From a virus, in IMG/VR virus record IMGVR_UViG_3300008110_000055, positions 1 through 59,685 of that record: 59,685 bases of DNA. The stretch is one strand, 5' to 3'. The position numbers were made by a program, and so were the translations under genes. Below, one piece after another: positions 58,238 to 59,685 of this stretch (position 1 is the first letter of the stretch; every line of letters starts with the position of its first letter). The notes under the pieces were generated by a model, which was not told the origin of the DNA, did not search any database, and worked only from the letters and a program-made list of their open reading frames with translations.

Positions 58238-58266
58238 ATTATACGGAGGATCTAGGGTGAAGTCAA
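58238..58266 (-). promoter_or_regulatory. Sigma-70 promoter
   Basis: -35 TTGACT (58266-58261), 17-nt spacer, -10 TATAAT (58243-58238), followed by AGTCCCACC. Same flanks as the 56.49 kb promoter. It overlaps the last codons of the 58460 gene and serves the 58209 gene and those downstream. Confidence 0.9.
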
Positions 58267-58460
58267 GCCAGCTCGTCGTCACCAAGGTCGTGGACGCAAA
58301 ACAAGCGCTGCTCGAACCTGAACGATTCGCTGTAGGTCTGGTAGACGCGGAAGGTGCCGCGAGTAGCGTCGTCTCCCAAGGCATCCAGCACGGCGTCCTT
58401 CAAGGCCGGAATGCTAGTAGCGTGGGCAATGACTTCACGATCACGAATTGCGATGAACAT
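58263..58460 (-). CDS. Hypothetical protein (65 aa)
   Basis: Small alpha/beta protein (MFIAIRDREVIAHATSIPAL; FRVYQTYSESFRFEQRLF). Start is 4 nt after the palindrome CTTAC-TCCA-GTAAG, whose right half with AGCGCC precedes the ATG. The stop is within the promoter for the next gene. Unknown function. Confidence 0.55.
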   Translation of the reverse strand: MFIAIRDREVIAHATSIPALKDAVLDALGDDATRGTFRVYQTYSESFRFEQRLFCVHDLGDDELA

Positions 58461-58464
58461 GGCG

Positions 58465-58478
58465 CTTACTCCAGTAAG
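58465..58478 (-). promoter_or_regulatory. TTAC-N4-GTAA palindrome before 58460 gene
   Basis: CTTAC-TCCA-GTAAG, identical in all 14 bases to the copy at 58598-58611. On the coding strand it reads CTTACTGGAGTAAG, with GGAG as possible ribosome site at its centre. Confidence 0.78.
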
Positions 58479-58484
58479 ATTCGG

Positions 58485-58592
58485 TTAGTCGAGGTGGATC
58501 GGTTCCCAGCCCATCGCCACCCACACGGCAGCGAGGACGGCATAGGCCACGCAAAGCGTCAGCAAAATCAGTTTAGCGCGACGATTGTTCAC
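58485..58592 (-). CDS. Small single-pass membrane protein (35 aa)
   Basis: A GTG start (58592), with GGAG just upstream, reads MNNRRAKLILLTLCVAYAVL... through one hydrophobic helix to MGWEPIHLD. Positive residues at the N-terminus suggest an N-in topology. Flanked by two identical palindromes. Likely an early membrane microprotein. Confidence 0.55.
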   Translation of the reverse strand: MNNRRAKLILLTLCVAYAVLAAVWVAMGWEPIHLD

Positions 58593-58597
58593 TCCAG

Positions 58598-58611
58598 CTT
58601 ACTCCAGTAAG
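58598..58611 (-). promoter_or_regulatory. TTAC-N4-GTAA palindrome before 58592 gene
   Basis: CTTAC-TCCA-GTAAG, six nucleotides before the GTG start of the membrane microprotein. Between this and the 58683 stop (58612-58682) there is no gene; CTAGCG/CCCTAGCGCT short repeats occur there. Confidence 0.78.
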
Positions 58612-58682
58612 AAACCGGGTCAAGGTGCCCGAGCTAGAGCCCGCGATTCACCCGCAGGCCCTAGCGTCTGGAACCCTAGCGC

Positions 58683-59276
58683 TTAGGCTTCATCCGCCAT
58701 GTCGAGGGACTCGGCCGCATCGCGGGCGAGGGAGCGCTCGATGCTGTACTCCGCGTAGGCGTTGTGGATCGCGGATTCAGCGTGCGACCAGTCGAAGCCC
58801 GCCGCGTCCATCTCGCGCAGGTAGCCAAACAGCTCGGCCAGCTTGCCGGAGACGGCCGGGCCAGCGGAGACCGGCTCAGTCGTACCCTCACCATCGCCAC
58901 CTTCGCCACCCTCGCCCGAATCGCCACCGCTACGCGGGCCACGCGGGGCCGATTCCTTGAGCGGATAGGCGAGGCGACGCGCCTGCCCGTACTCCCCCGG
59001 AAGCGTGCCGCCGTCCTTCAGGATCTTGTTGACAGCAGCGCACACCTGCCCGATCGACCCTTCCGCAGCGGTAATGGACGGGTCATCCTTCACCAACTGC
59101 TTATACGCCTTGAGCAAGTACTTGACGTGGGCCAGCTCACGCCCCGCGACGGTCTTACGGATCGCCTGATACACCACGTCCATCACGCCAGCGGCGGCGA
59201 TGATCGACTCTCGCGTATCCGTGAAGAGACCCACGGCGACGCCTTCCAGCACCTTAGCTTCATTCTTGCCGATCAT
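58683..59276 (-). CDS. Hypothetical first right-arm protein (197 aa)
   Basis: First gene behind the rightmost promoter, so presumably early and strongly expressed. Helical N-terminal domain (about 1-95, KVLEGVAVGLFTDTRESIIA), a low-complexity Gly/Glu linker (about 112-132, SGGDSGEGGEGGDGEG), and a helical acidic C-terminus. Unrecognised. Position suggests a host-takeover function, which is inference. Confidence 0.65.
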   Translation of the reverse strand: MIGKNEAKVLEGVAVGLFTDTRESIIAAAGVMDVVYQAIRKTVAGRELAHVKYLLKAYKQLVKDDPSITAAEGSIGQVCAAVNKILKDGGTLPGEYGQARRLAYPLKESAPRGPRSGGDSGEGGEGGDGEGTTEPVSAGPAVSGKLAELFGYLREMDAAGFDWSHAESAIHNAYAEYSIERSLARDAAESLDMADEA

Positions 59277-59286
59277 GACTAATTTC

Positions 59287-59299
59287 CTTACAGAGTAAG
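59287..59299 (-). promoter_or_regulatory. TTAC-N3-GTAA palindrome before first right-arm gene
   Basis: CTTAC-AGA-GTAAG. Coding-strand reading CTTACTCTGTAAGGAAATT gives the Shine-Dalgarno (TAAGGAA) as its right edge, about 8 nt before the ATG at 59276. Confidence 0.78.
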
Positions 59300-59352
59300 A
59301 GGGTATGCGACCCCCGGCGCTTATCCGCTAGCGGATTTGCTAGCTTGGTATC

Positions 59353-59381
59353 ATTCTAGACTAGGCTTTTGGCTTTGTCAA
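59353..59381 (-). promoter_or_regulatory. Sigma-70 promoter at right end
   Basis: -35 TTGACA (59381-59376), 17-nt spacer, -10 TAGAAT (59358-59353). It points left into the whole right arm. A 14-bp palindrome ATCCGCTAGCGGAT (about 59323-59336) sits just downstream, in a position suited to an operator. A TTAC palindrome (59395-59408) lies just upstream of the -35. Confidence 0.88.
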
Positions 59382-59394
59382 CCCGCCTCGTTTT

Positions 59395-59408
59395 CTTACT
59401 TTGGTAAG
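59395..59408. promoter_or_regulatory. TTAC-N4-GTAA palindrome upstream of rightmost promoter
   Basis: CTTAC-TTTG-GTAAG lies 14 nt upstream of the -35 box, outside any gene and outside the transcript from that promoter. This copy argues that at least some copies act as DNA sites and not only as RNA hairpins. Confidence 0.65.
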
Positions 59409-59685
59409 GCCTCAGTGCCTTCCCATTCCGGTAGCGGTGCTACCTAGTGATTAGAACTATACCGGCATACATAGTTAGTAGCAAGCAACTATTTCACTTG
59501 AAACTATAATCGGTTAACCTGCGTTCAGGTTTAGTAGGCTGGTTGCCTAGGTGAGAATGAATCGTATTTACGGGGGGATGTTGTATCACGGGGGGATGAG
59601 ATTGGTAGACAAGTGTATAGCAATCCATCATCCTTCCCCTAGCACGGGGGCGGGCACGTCCGCGTAGCGGATAGCCGTAGGCTAC
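59409..59685. other. Non-coding right end with short direct repeat
   Basis: No open frame of note. A direct repeat, TACGGGGGGATG / CACGGGGGGATG, occurs at about 59569-59580 and 59588-59598, separated by TTGTAT. Near the end, GTCCGCGTAGCGGATAGCC holds a CCGC...GCGG inverted pair. It may be a packaging or end-processing region, but no match to the left end of the window is visible. Confidence 0.45.

Noticed and set aside
1-59685. CRISPR array, IS element, integrase or prophage attachment site
   Set aside because: No regularly spaced repeats, transposase, recombinase or att-like duplication was seen on either strand.
1-59685. Phage-encoded RNA polymerase (T7- or N4-type)
   Set aside because: Capsid type and large ejected protein recall N4, but the 2226-aa protein has no visible polymerase motifs and no other candidate exists.

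Overview
The window looks like an essentially complete genome of a virulent, short-tailed (podovirus-like) double-stranded DNA phage of a Gram-negative host. Visible reasons: a P22-like large terminase and portal, an N4-gp56-type major capsid protein, no tail tube, sheath or tape-measure genes, a 2226-residue internal/ejection-type protein, and an Rz/Rz1 spanin pair. No integrase, excisionase, repressor, RNA polymerase or CRISPR array was seen. The absence of a phage RNA polymerase and four near-consensus sigma-70 promoters point to use of host RNA polymerase. No terminal repeat is visible. The TerL type suggests headful packaging, but that is inference.

Layout: two convergent arms meet at a bidirectional terminator near 30.33 kb. 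The plus-strand left arm (282-30316) carries a first tail-fibre/appendage block (0.3-3.4 kb), endolysin and packaging genes (3.4-7.3 kb; TerL contains an intein), portal, scaffold and capsid (7.3-12.3 kb), a tRNA-Trp, head-completion and tail-hub candidates (12.5-16.7 kb), ejection proteins including the 2226-residue protein with ADP-ribosyltransferase-like and zincin-like motifs (16.7-25.9 kb), a second fibre block with a collagen-like protein (26-28.8 kb), and a holin/spanin cassette (28.8-30.3 kb).

The minus-strand right arm reads leftwards from about 59.4 kb. It starts with small, mostly unknown presumed early genes (53.6-59.3 kb). Next comes an operon of two class II glutamine amidotransferases, two amidoligase-fold proteins, an ATP-grasp ligase and two unknown partners (48.2-53.6 kb). 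Primase and a DnaB-like helicase follow (46.1-48.2 kb), then a compositionally foreign GC-rich module with DNA ligase and a Lar-like protein (43.4-45.7 kb), a tRNA-Arg, DNA polymerase A, an OB-fold ssDNA-binding protein, a class II ribonucleotide reductase split by two group I introns, and nucleotide-metabolism and recombination genes (dCMP deaminase, dNTP pyrophosphohydrolases, ThyX, 5'-3' exonuclease, endonuclease I).

Most notable: the amidoligase/ATP-grasp/amidotransferase operon, which looks like a dedicated pathway for making or attaching an amide-linked compound; a class-3-like intein with Pro at position 1 in the TerL Walker A motif; two group I introns flanking a 41-nt exon in nrdJ; and a short palindrome, TTAC-N3/4-GTAA, seen at least 23 times between 42.7 and 59.4 kb, often at the ribosome-binding site or start codon of small right-arm genes. 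All family assignments come from reading motifs; no database search was run.
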